The notes beneath the pieces were generated by a model that had not been told where the DNA came from, made no database searches, and saw only the letters and a program-made list of their open reading frames with translations. Of a stretch of DNA of 64,000 nucleotides, positions 23,762-35,800 are shown one piece after another; position 1 is the first letter of the stretch, and each line of letters starts with the position of its first letter. The stretch lies in contig NC_063198.1 of assembly GCF_017589495.1 (NCBI RefSeq), positions 21,570,862 to 21,634,861 of the forward strand. The letters run 5' to 3'. The translations under genes and the position numbers were made by a program. Source of the stretch: Alosa alosa (lineage: Eukaryota > Chordata > Actinopteri > Clupeiformes > Clupeidae).

Positions 23762-26700
23762 TCACCCCTTGTAGACACGTGACGGCTCCATGCTGGACGG
23801 CAAAAAGATGGGAGACGGACGGCAAATTACATTATGTCATAAAGATTATGATGAACTGAACACCATTACTATAACATCTTTGTAGTTCAATGTATTGCTG
23901 TTTGGGGTCTGATAGTCAAAGAAGATGCCAGTGGTGTTGTTAGATGAAATGGGTCATGATCGCAAATGTAAAGTTATTAAAACTGGTGGTAACAGCAAGG
24001 GGAGATAACGTTACGTTAGGCTACTGTAATTAACATTATGGTAAATGAACACCCATAAGTATTTCTGGACTAAAATATTGCAAAGATATTTGGTTACTTT
24101 ATTTGTCTTGCTTTTATCAGTTGTAACATAGTCAAAACGTTAAGAATGTCATATCAGAACATGAAATAATAACTAGCTGCCACACTTAGAAGCTAGCTAT
24201 TCTAGTTAACGTTTATCGTAGCTCATAGTGCTAGGGCTAATGTAACTCGTCAGTTTGTAATGCTGCCCAGCTTAATAAACTTACTCCTTACATGTCTTAA
24301 GTTAAAGAATTGAAAGAAATAGGAAATAAAAAAAAACTTAAACGGTATTATCTGTTTACATTCAGATCTTGCCAAAGACTTTGCCTAAGTGCTATCTGCC
24401 GTCCTGTTCAGAGTCTATTGTTGCTATAGCAACCGCTGCTGTGCTTCATACACTGAGGAGATAAGCATGCAATTGTGGTTGAAATACTCCCGAAACACAA
24501 AGAAAACAAACCAAAATATATCTATGCAAGAACATGGGATGTTGTTGTATTCCAAACAATAAGCCAACAGTCGTGGAAGGGCATTACTACGGTTAAATCT
24601 CACTATAATCTCCTAGCTGTGCGATATGTCCCATTACAACCCATTGATCAGATCCACTATGAAATCCATAAAGAGATGCTCCGCACATATAACTCTGAAA
24701 TATGCAAAGCAAGACAGTCTTTCTTTTCTAACATTATCAATAGAAGTTCAAATAACACTCGTATTCTATTTTCAACTGTTGATAAGTTAACAAATCCCCC
24801 CTCACAATTAGCGCCTGAACTTCTCTCAACTAATAAATGCAATGAGTTTTCTTTTTTTTTCTTTTTTTAAAGGTAAAATTGACAAAATCAGACTCAACAT
24901 ATCTGCTCAATTACAAATTACACAACCTGAACTTCCAGCAACAAACAGAGGGAAACTAAACTTGATGTCAGAGTTCAGCTTGATAGTCTACGAAACACTT
25001 GAAAAAACGGTACAGAATCTCAGCCCTTCCACATGTGTCTTAGACACTCTGCCTACCAATTTCTTCAAAACTGTTTTTCACCTCATAGCGGCGGATGTCC
25101 TTCAAATTGTAAATGTATCATTGCTGTCTGGCACTTTTCCTAAGTCACTGAAAACAGCTGTTGTAAAGCCACTTCTCAAGAAGAATAACCTGGATGCCTC
25201 CATGCTAAACAATTACAGGCCCATATCCAATCTACCTTTTATTGGCAAAATTATTGAAAAAGTAGTCTTTAATCAATTAACCACCTTCCTAACATCAAAT
25301 GGGTATTTTGATTACTTTCAGTCTGGTTTTCGGGCAAATCACAGCACTGAAACAGCTCTCATTAAAGTTTCCAATGACATACGCCTCAACACAGATTCAG
25401 GTAAAACATCAGTCCTAGTGCTACTGGACCTTAGTGCAGCATTTGACACTGTTGATCACAATATTTTACTACACAGACTAGAACACTGGGTTGGATTTAC
25501 AGGCATAGTTATCAGCTGGCTAAAATCATATCTACAAGAAAGGAGCTTCTTTGTTGCCATCGGAAACTGTACCTCAACACCAACGTCCTTGACCTGTGGT
25601 GTTCCCCAGGGGGGGTCGATCTTGGGGCCACTATTATTCAACCTCTATATGCTCCCACTTGGACAAATCATTCAAAATAATTTGATTTCATATCATAGCT
25701 ATGCAGATGACACACAAATTTACTTAGCTCTATCACCAAACAACTATGGTCCTCTTGAATCTATGTGTCAGTGTATAGAACAAATCAACACCTGGATGTC
25801 TCAAAATTTTCTTCAGCTGAACAAAGAAAAAAACTGAAGTAATTATATTTGGTAAAAAATGAGGAAAGACTTAGGGTTGCCACTCTCCTTGACACAAAAA
25901 GGTTGAAGGCAAGGATACTGTTAAAAATCTTGGTGTATTAATTGACAGTGATCTAAATTTCAACAGCCACATGAAAGCGATAACTAAATCAGCTTTTTAC
26001 CACCTCAAAAATATTGTCAAACTCAGAGGGCTGATGTCAAAACATGACTTAGAAAAACTCATTCATGCATTTATCTCCAGCAGGGTTGATTACTGCAATG
26101 GACTGTTCACAGGCCTTCCTAAAAAAACTATTAAACAGCTTCAGGTGATACAAAATGCAGCAGCTAGGACTCTAACAAAAACTAAAAAGAACTGACCACA
26201 TTACTCCAATTCTTAAGTCCTTGCACTGGCTTCCAGTAAGTCACAGAATTGACTTTAAAGCACTATTGCTTGTTTATAAATCAGTAAATGGAGCAGGACC
26301 TAAATACTTGTCAGACATGCTTCAGCAGTACACACCTTCTCGTCCTCTCAGGTCCCAGGTGAAAAATCTGCTAGTAAAACCTACAGTTAGAACTAAACAT
26401 GGTGAAGCAGCTTTTAGCTGCTATGCGGCTCAGCTGTGGAACCAACTTTCGGATGACATTAAAAAGGCCCCAAGTGTAGCCAGTTTTAAATCTAGACTTA
26501 AGACCAAACTGTTCTCAGACGCTTTCTGCTAACTGTGCCAAGTTACAAATTCTGAATCTGCCTCGATAATTATTCTACTTTGTCTTTTATTACTTTTTTT
26601 ACTACTTTTGCCTTTGTTTTTGCTTACTAATTATTCTTTATTTTTAAATGATTTTACCTTGTGTTTTATGTTTTCTTTTTATTATGATCTTTACCTTTTA

Positions 26701-26912
26701 ACTATTCTTTGACTATATTGCCCTTCTATGCTTTTATTTGTTATTATCGTTTGGTTTTGTTTATGTAAAGCACATTGAATGACCTCTGTGTATGAAATGT
26801 GCTATATAAATAAACTTGACTTGACTTGACTTGACTTGATTCGTGTTCTTGCCGTCCACTAGGCTATTTTGCTGTGGCGCGAACAAAACGTGACGTCACT
26901 TGCAAGGGGTGA
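23762..26912. mobile_element. TIR element enclosing an L2 LINE
   Basis: The left end TTCACCCCTTGTAGACACGT and right end GTCACTTGCAAGGGGTGAA are inverse, and both subterminal zones share an ACGGCAA-type word. About 3.15 kb lies between them, most of it the L2 copy at 24600-26840. The outer element is probably a non-autonomous DNA transposon that received the LINE. Confidence 0.55.
24475..26840 (+). mobile_element. L2/CR1-clade LINE with broken reverse transcriptase
   Basis: The reverse transcriptase is read across several frames. The linker region has RTYNSEICKARQSFFSN and FSTVDKLTNPPSQLAPE (24660-24825). The palm and fingers lie in 24842-25837: NNYRPISNLPFIGKIIEK, FQSGFRANHSTETALIK, LDLSAAFDTVDHNILLHRLE, GVPQGGSILGPLLFNLYM and the catalytic YADDTQIY. 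The C-terminal part follows in 25971-26195 and 26221-26532. Frameshifts at a T-rich tract near 24850, an A-tract near 25830 and near 26190 disable it. The endonuclease domain is missing, so it is 5'-truncated. The 3' end is a pentamer tail, (ACTTG)n, at 26813-26838. Confidence 0.9.
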
Positions 26913-27242
26913 ATAACCGCATTTATAGTTTTCTACAAATGCAATCAAATTGGCCTACATCACTGCAATCAAATTGGCCCCCGGGGACGAAACGACATTT
27001 TTCCGTAAAAGTCTAGTGGGGCTACATACACACCAAATTTCATGTGAAAAAAAAAAAACTTTGACAATCATTATATGACCGCTTCGCTACCGGCGGTCAT
27101 AATGAGAGCATGTGGTTATAAATTCTTTGATGAAACAGTTGCTTTTCTGGACCAGTGAGTGACATTTGGGTAATTTTCTGCGGCACACCTGATGATCTCT
27201 CACGGCACACTAGTGTGCCCCGGCACAGTGGTTTAAAAACAC

Positions 27243-27724
27243 TGTTCTAGACACTGAGATTGGGAGCAATTGTGTGGATACTTTAATTAAAAGATGTGTG
27301 TATAACAGCCACCAAGGTATCTTGTTATACAGAATGAACAGACGATCAAGATTTAATCTCTTGAAATCCTCCCAAAATCCCCCTTATGTCTGTGATATTG
27401 CAAGGCAGAGTGCCTAAACAAAATTAAGTTTATATGAAACAAGTGGCAACACAGATTTTACTGTTGCTGTGTGTATATGTTGCAGAGCACCTCTGTATAC
27501 CACAAACAAGTTCTTTGGGAAATCATCCAAATTATAGAAAGAAATGAACATGAAAGAGTAGCCTACGCATGAAGAAAGAGATAAAAAAAGAGGACATGTT
27601 TCCTGTTTATGTCACCATCACCGCCCCCTCCTCCTATCTGACCTCATTAAAGCCATGGGCTAGATTAGGTTTGCTTATGCTGCCTCCTCATCAGGACAAC
27701 ACTAGGTCTCAGAATCTCTTACAG
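27243..27724 (+). promoter_or_regulatory. Promoter and 5'UTR exon of cytokine receptor gene
   Basis: The proposed untranslated exon ends TCTCTTACAG|GTAAGCAG (donor GT at 27725) and would splice to the acceptor at 29642-29643. It is duplicated with its flank at 17940-18350, and the donor is retained in both copies. Upstream lies a conserved block with TTTCCTGTTTATG and CACCGCCCCCTCCTCC. No TATA box is obvious. The start site is unknown and the exon is inferred, not proven. Confidence 0.4.
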
Positions 27725-27941
27725 GTAAGCAGTTTTCAGAGTGTCACAAATACAGTTTAATAGAGCAGTCAGAGGAGAGTTTATATTCAGGAGGCTATGT
27801 GAAGATGTAATGGTTGGGAAGATAGCCACCTCCCTCAGACCAGGTTTTGTGTTCATGATTTTGAGTCTAAAAGGGTATCTTAAAGTATATGGAGCACACT
27901 CTCACATGAAATACATCTTCGATGGATTATTATATATATAT

Positions 27942-28640
27942 ATATCAAAGAGTAATAAATGTGTAACACAGTTGATACATGTACTACAGTATGTAGGGTA
28001 ATGGCAGACATGCTCCAAGACACCAATGACGCAACACAATATGTACTGTACATGTAAGTACTTAAAGGGGAACTTGGCAACTATTTCATCGTAATAAACC
28101 CGTTTAGAAATCATTTGGATGGTTAAATGACCTGTTCCGCTAAAAATGGTGACTTTCCCCGCTGCGCTTAGCGTCCCCAGGCGGAAAACCAACCTTGCAA
28201 CATTGAGACTTACCGTCCCGGAAAGAGAAGTGAGAAACAAGAAACTCGTTTTAAATCGTGTTTTTTACCTTGTAACATCGTAACCAAACTTATGCTAACC
28301 GTTCGCTAGCTTGTAAACAAATCCATGTGCTTTATCGTTACCTTTTTCCACAGTTTGAAATAGCATAATGCACAATTTCTCTAGCAGAGGGGGAAATCCT
28401 GCCAAGTTTCCCTTTAACTGGTACACTTCATTTTAATGGGTTTGTGCCACTGTATCAAAGAGTAATACATGTGTACCAACACAGTTCATACATGTGCTAT
28501 GTAGGCAGACATGTTCCAAGACACCAATGACACAACATACATGTAAGTAATTAACTGGTACACTTAATAGGTTTATTCCACTGTATCAAAGAGTAACAAG
28601 GTTGTAGCAGCAGAGCTGTTACATGTACACTGAAGACAAT
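27942..28640. repeat. Roughly 130-bp tandem repeat, three units
   Basis: The word TATCAAAGAGTAA recurs at 27942, 28452 and 28584. TCCAAGACACCAATGAC and ACATGTAAGTA recur between them. The first unit is enlarged by a MITE at 28062-28417. The third is partial. Confidence 0.65.
28062..28417. mobile_element. TTAA-flanked Kolobok-type MITE
   Basis: TTAA at 28062-28065 and 28414-28417 flank inverted ends AGGGGAACTTGGCA and TGCCAAGTTTCCCT. It has 348 bp of interior and no coding capacity. The insertion point lies within the tandem-repeat unit, so the empty site can be seen in the neighbouring unit (AAGTAATTAACTGGTACAC). Confidence 0.75.
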
Positions 28641-29690
28641 GAGGCCTTGACTGGAGCTAAGAATGGTTTGTATATCAAATCTATCATGACCAGATTTACC
28701 CCATCCAGCAGGTCTCAGGTCAGCTTTTTGCCTCTGATGAAAATTTAGGCAAATTGGCAAAGTTTTGTAAAAGCACTCAGTATTAATTACAATGTAACAA
28801 CTATATGTAGGTACCCACAAATACATAATGCAAGTACAATGATAGTACCTGATAGTACATGTTGTTACACAGGTTGTACCACTGTACCTAATTAGGTTGG
28901 TACACTGTAACAGCGACACATTAAAATAAAGTGTTACCAAAAAAAACAAAAAAACAAGCAACATGTTTTTGTTGTTGTTACGTAACAGGGTGTGAATAGC
29001 TCAGCTGTGTAATAGACACTCTGAATAAGGTATGCTGTTTGCATCAATGTACAGAAGTGGATGCTATTTACACCCTGGTGCATGAACTAGCTAATTGTTG
29101 CAATTTCTTGTTCAAATTGCGCGCCTTCTCTCCAGACACGTTGGTACACATGCACACTCAATCTGCCAAAACGCATCACATGGGAATCAAATCCCGGTCT
29201 CCCGCATGCAAGCCCTTGTCTGTGACCACTGTACTATCTGCTTCCACAAGGAAATAGTGTTTGCAGGTAAACTTATAGTTTATAGGCCTGAACGTCATAT
29301 TCACGAAATTTCTGTTAACTAACAAACTGAAAATAAAACACAATTTTTCAATCTAAAACTTAATCTGAACAGATTTAGTGCCGAAACCTTTCAGAATTCT
29401 TCACTTTCTGCTGATGAAAAACGAATGTCCGCCATGTTTTTTGTGCACGTGAGCAACGTCTTTTTGTTATGTCACAGGGTATGAATAGCTCAGCTGTGTG
29501 GCCAAGGCTATTCGTACCAGGGGTGTAAATAGACACTCCGTATATATTTATATATATATATTGTGAGTCACATGGCATTCAAGTGACTTCCTGCTTATTA
29601 AATCCCCTGTATAAGTGTTGGCCTAAAATGGATGTTTCTACAGGAAAGCAGAGCTCTGGAGAGAAAGGTTCTGGGGTCAAGGCCAAATTG

Positions 29691-32600
29691 ATGTCCTTCA
29701 GGTCAGCTACGCTCCAGCTCTGTGCCCTCTTGCTGGGACTACTGGGGAGCACCATGTACATCCAGGCAGAAGACTCAGATGCAGGTCTGTTAAATACTTA
29801 CTTTTAGTGAAGCAAATATTTCTTTGCCAGGTTCCAATGGAAGATCCTATAGAGTGATTAATTTACAACTTTTTAAAGGAGGTTTCTGGATAGAATATCT
29901 TTTAAAATCCATTTTTAGGGCTAGTCCACACGTACGAAACCAATCTTTTTTTCCTCCGTCTTCCCTGAAACCGCATCAAGAATATTTGCGTCCAAACGGA
30001 TCCATCTCAACACGACTCAACACGTTACTTCATACCCCAGGCCTATAGGTGGCACTGTTTCTTTACAGAAATTGACCAAAGTTTGTGCTTTACAAACAGA
30101 CAGAATAAGCTATGACAAAATGGCTAGTGCAAGGAAACCAGAATTGTTTGTGTGGACTGATGGTGAACTGTCAACTGTAGTCAACTGTAAAACTAAAGCA
30201 ACTTTATTTTACGGTTTGTGAAGGGTGCAGTCCCGTCCTTTATTTGGCTAACGCAGGTAGGCCTTCTAATCACCTTTACTTTCTTTGGTTGTAGGATAGT
30301 CCGTGATTCCCATTAGTTTTGGCTATCACCGCAATTAGGCTACTAAACGCAAGGCTTACCCAAGTTCTAGGCTATTCTGTCGCCACATTTATAATATTGC
30401 TATAAAACCTTCGTTAGTAACAATACGCTTGCCTACATCAAATCAAATCGGCGCATTTGCATTCAGTGTGCTACCATCGGGCTTAACGTGAGTTCTGCGC
30501 CTTTGTATGCTTATATCTGATTTCACTTTCGACTGTGAATGCATGTATATATGTTGTAAGACATGTAAAATAAATGAATGACACTGGCACTACGCACAAA
30601 TTAATGTAGCCTAAACTTACACCGCACTTTCCTAATAACTTAAGTTCTCTCGCCACTGACAGTAGCTAGAATGCATTAAAAACACCGGAAAAAACAGTGT
30701 TCAGTCCACCAAGTCATAAGCTATCGCTACAAGCAGCACCAGTTTATCTTACGGAGTGTAATCGTAGGGGTAATGTCATGTATGAAAACTAGTATTGTTA
30801 GGCAATACTATAAGTGCAAGTCCAGGGCAGCTGAGGTGTGGCGATGACATCATCGATACGCAAGCAGGATGTGCGATTTCGCTGTCTAAACGAATTCAAA
30901 CGGGCTACGGTTTCAGATTTCTCCACTCTGGGACCAGGTTTCAGAAAAGTGCGGTTTCGGGCAGTGCGTTTTACGGGATTCGCTTGGGCCCGCCAAGACG
31001 AAGCAAAACCTCTGCGTTTAACCTAAAAAGCGTCTCCGTGTGGACGGGCCCTTAGCCGTATCATAGTTTTCTGTCTCTTTAAGCTTTCCAGGGACTCAAT
31101 GGTTAGTTCAAGTGTCAGGACTTTGAAAGAATGGGTAAAAACAATGAGCAAAGAGGTGTGCTGTTTTAAACACTATCTGTGAAAATAACTAGATGTACCG
31201 CAAAGCGGTACAAAATATGACCGCCACACAGTCCTGCACATTCTCTCTGCAAAAATAAATCATGCTTGTCAATTTGTCTCCATCTCCTACTTCAGCCCCT
31301 ACTTATACAACTTTTGTGTATGTAAATGAGTGTGTGCATAGTGTGAGAAGTGTTTGTTTTTGTGTATACGTGTGCTTCAGAGTGTGTTCGCTTGTGAGTG
31401 TGTATGTGGGGGTAATGGTGTGTGTGTGTGTGCATGTGCGTGCATTTGCGTGTGCCTGCTTGCCTGCATGTGTGTATGTTTTTATGTGTGTGTGTGTGGG
31501 TGTGTTTATGTGTCCGGCCTACCCTCCTTTCGGGGGGCCCGATGGTGAAAAACAATGGTTTGGTGTCATCCTTGTGGGGTAACATGCCCAATAAGTTTTG
31601 TGCACCCCAGTCTTTCAGTGTCCCGGGAATCGTTAACACAAAATTACTGAAGAAAAAAACAAAAACCCGGAAGAAAAGAAAACTCTTGACTAAACCTATG
31701 AGCATACGCAGTCATAGCCAGGCTTTATGTCAGACAGACAGGCGGCTCCACTCAGTGCCCAGCCCAATAGTGTTGCTTGGCTGTGGAGGTGAGTGGTGAT
31801 GAACGGGTAACTAAACTACCAGTGCAGGTAATAGGTTACAGCTTACTTGCCAATACAAAAACAAATGTAGCCTAGTGAACTTCATTCTTGCTAAAGTAGC
31901 CTAAAGCATGAGCTACAATCTAATAGCTTTAACGTTACCTCCCTCTCTCACACCTTTAGTCTAAGGTGACCAGACGTAGGCCTACTCTTTTCCCCAGACA
32001 TGTCCTCTGCCAGAATTTTGCTCTACCTTAGCAGGGGCGTCACTAGACCCTTTTTACTCAGGTCCGTGTTCCAGTACTGAACTGCTGTCCTAAGGTCCTT
32101 ACCCAATAAGTAGGCCTATTCATTCTACTAGTTTGTTCTTTGCCAATAGATCTTCATCAATACATGATATAGACAGCCCTGACTTACATGTGAAAGGGGG
32201 ATTGTATACTACTACTGATTATTTTGTAGAAATATGTTGTTGAGTATTAAATATTTGCATGAGTGTGAGGGTATTTTAATACATTGGTCATTAGTCAGAC
32301 ATTTGCTATCTTATATATTACCCACTTGTTTTAGAACATTTTTTATTTGGACAAATATGTCTTAATCTGAGTTGTACTGATTACAGATACATGTCTGCCT
32401 ATGCCATCTCCAAGCGAGACTTCCGATACAAAATACAAGGCTCTACGGAATTTAGAAGAACAATGTGAAAACATGTATTTGGATGAACAGGTATGGTACA
32501 AATCCAACCTCAAAATATTTTCTGTTGAAAGACATGACTACTTAGAGGATGAGAGCTCTGTGTCTGTTACAGAGTGCAGTCACTCTGTTTTTAAAGAGCT

Positions 32601-32824
32601 ACAGTGGACAGATGGAACATTGCAGAAGTGTGTATGTAGACATGACAGATCCGGAAGAGAAGGCATCCTTATACAGTGGTCTTCACCTTCCTGCCAGTAG
32701 GTTGCTCTTTGGTTCGGTGTTTCTCTGACAGGGCATGATTTAATAAACATAGAAAGCAACTGACATTATGGAACTGTTCTCAGTCCTTGCACTTATTTTT
32801 AGACTTTTGCAGAATAGCAATGAG

Positions 32825-32872
<48 letters not shown>

Positions 32873-35800
32873 TTTTTTTTTTTATTTATTGCACTCCGTT
32901 TTTTGTCTTTGATTTTTTAATTAATTTATTTTTTGTCTCTGTGGTGGTGTTTTCAGGTGTTGGTGGCGGCTTTTTTCTGAATATATCTTGTTTGCTAAAG
33001 TCTCAGAATGATTTGAACTGCAGCTGGGACACAGCAGTCATCCCTGATGATGCTCAGTATTCCTCCTCTGGTTTGTAAGGACGCAACACTTCTCATAGTT
33101 ATTGGTTATTAGATAGTTGTTATTATCATGATGTAGTTGTTTACATTTTTTCTTTCTGGAGATTGTAGAGGTACAATTTACATTGGCTAATTAAATAAAG
33201 GTGAAAGTAGGAATCTTTTCCACTTGAAAGACAATCACATTTTATGATTTTTAATTATAATGAAGATAATAATGATTTAATTTGATGACACCAAGTAAGG
33301 CCATGGTGCTGTTAACATGCAACTGGATGATACATTAACTGCTTTTCAGAATTATTACAAGAAAAAGCTCATTGTCGTAGTACTATGTAGTAGGTGGCTT
33401 TTAATTTTTTAAATGTATTTTTCTGTTATCAAATTTCTATTGTATGATTTTCTAGACTCTGTAATATGCAAGGTGTAGTCCTGACGTCCTGGAACTGTAC
33501 TACATATAGCCTGGGAAACCTCACAGGATGTCATGGAAAGACCGCTGAACATCAAGACCGTTCCAAAATAATTATACGGGTCAATGTGTCTCTCAGTGGA
33601 TTCTGGTATATCCACACTGAATTATTTGAGAGCAAGAAGATTGGTGAGACGTGTTGTTAATATCTTAAAGGAACCGTATGTAAGAAAAATATTTCAATTA
33701 ATCATAAAATGGCCCTGATATGTCACTAGACATTAAGAAATCATGTTCACTTCAAATACTTATATCACTGACAACAGTAGTCCGGCCAGGATATTGTCAT
33801 TTAAAAAGTGAAGTTGCAGCCCTCAACTGATGTTGATGTTGTGTTTTGTCATGTCATGTTGTGTTTTGGCCTGATGCGTTTGTGTTTCATAGAAAAACTG
33901 CGAAATGTGTTTCATAGAAAAACTGGATCCACCAAAGATCACAAATACCTCTTTCAAAGGGCTGTCAGGAAATCGCAGCTTGGAAATCCAGTGGGACAAC
34001 CCTGGAGCGACACCCCCGAGGTGCCTCAACCATGAGATCAAGATAAATTATAAGGTACGCAATAAGCAGGACTGTCTACGCAATAAGCAGTCTGTCCACA
34101 AGCACACTGCAAGGGATGTTATATATGTATACATATATAATCTGTGGATGAGTTGTATGTATGGATGTTGATGTGTTTATGTGTATGTCTGAACCAGTGT
34201 TTTTTTCTTCTGAGTGGGATTACCATTGCAACACACCATGAGTAGCCATGACAGTTCACATATAACATGTACGCTGTTTATATTTATTAAGGATATAAGC
34301 CTTAACGAAGTTCAGAAGTTTAGTCACCTTGAGCCAAACATAGACCAGACCAGAACATACACTGTATGGATGAGAGTGGCCTGGAACTGCGTGGCGATGG
34401 GCATGGGTCCCTGGAGTGATTGGAGTAAACCAATAGGTGAGATTGTGAATGCTTTCTGAACATTTGTATCAGATCAGCTACAAAGGGCTGCGGTTGTTGC
34501 TTGCTATGTAACCTCATTCAAAATATTGATTCTATGCGTACTGCAGAGTTTTATAAATATGACTTATGGATAAACACTGTTGATTTTTTTGTTAAACGGT
34601 TAGCATTCTTCCATATGAGCAATGCTTATGCTTCAGCACATTCTTCAATGCCCTATCATGACACATTGTTTAAAAGGCGTTTTGTGGAGGTTTTATAATG
34701 CTGGAATACCGCCATTGTGTGATTAACTAGATGTACCGCATAGCAGTACAAAAAATGACCGCCGCTCAGTCCTGTACATCCATTCCGCGAAAATAAATCA
34801 TTAATGAATAGCTGTCTCCATCTTCTACTCCATCCCCCACTCTTGAAACTTTTGTGTATGCTTGTTTGGAATGTGTGTTTTCACACATTCCGCACACAAA
34901 GTTGCCTACTGGTGCTGCAAAGGTGAATAGATTTGTAGCACTTACCAAAAAATGTGTAGCATTGTTATAAAACCTTTAAAATCTCTAAACAATCACAAGT
35001 AGGGCAGTTCATCACAGTCCATCCATTGCAACTGGACTGATGAAAGGTACACCTGTAGGCTACATTGTAATTGGGAAAAGCAGAAGGTAGCAGCATAATG
35101 TATTTATTTATTTATTATTAAACAAAACAATCCCTGTCAGTTCCATGCCGTTTTCAACAGCTATCAAGAAGAGAGGTCATGTCATGGATTTTTGTGAATG
35201 TTTCTTCTTCTACATATTCATAAGTTTAGTCATCTAGTTCATATGATTCAGCTTTATTGTCAATGCACAAATTAAATACCAGTAGTCTAAAACAAAATGC
35301 CGTTTTACCCAGTGGTGCAAATAACTGACATGTTCAAAAGGGCCTTCATGAAATGCGTTGCGAGACTGTTCATACACATTTTAACGGGCCAAGTTGAAGA
35401 GCTACTGTCCGTTATTGTTTGTGCAAATAATATGCTGATTTATGTTCCCTTGCATTTTGCAACTATGAGGTCCATGGTTAGTCTGGCTTTCGCCAGACCA
35501 AGCTCAATCTTTTGACGCAATCTTTTGATTTTCACCCAGCCTAGTCCATGGTAGGCGCCCGATAGAAATATTGTTTAATTTTGCGATTGAGATATCCACG
35601 CACTGGCGCCTCAGTCTCACGGTATAGCCATAGGCAAAACTGTATCTGACCGGTGTAACGTTGGTACTAAATCATCCATCGCAAAGAATGATTTTTGTAG
35701 CACGTGCAACAAATATGTGTAGGTAGGCTACAGCCCTGCCCTGAATACATCTCAACGTGCCCTCTAAAACATCTGGTTTAAAATGTGTACATTACATTAG

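Larger units (their letters stand above)
21708..27103 (-). mobile_element. Helitron-like element, copy b (split by stacked insertions)
   Basis: The plus strand starts CTAGATGTACTGCATAGCGG, the inverse of the family's 3' end. It shows CCTGTACATCCGTTCCGCG and AATTTGTCTCCATC, follows the copy at 34727 through about 22764, and resumes at 26914 (TAACCGCATTTATAG). It finishes with hairpin GACCGCTTCGCTACCGGCGG near 27078. Everything between 22765 and 26913 is later insertion. No open frame for a helicase is present. Confidence 0.6.

Noticed and set aside
24842..25837. Endogenous retrovirus polymerase
   Set aside because: The motifs (FQSGFR, YADDTQIY, HWLPV downstream), pentamer 3' tail and lack of LTRs fit a non-LTR L2/CR1-type LINE.
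32401..32700. Single-exon 99-codon protein
   Set aside because: It is the receptor exon 32387-32629 plus intron read-through; flanking splice sites and phase fit the receptor.
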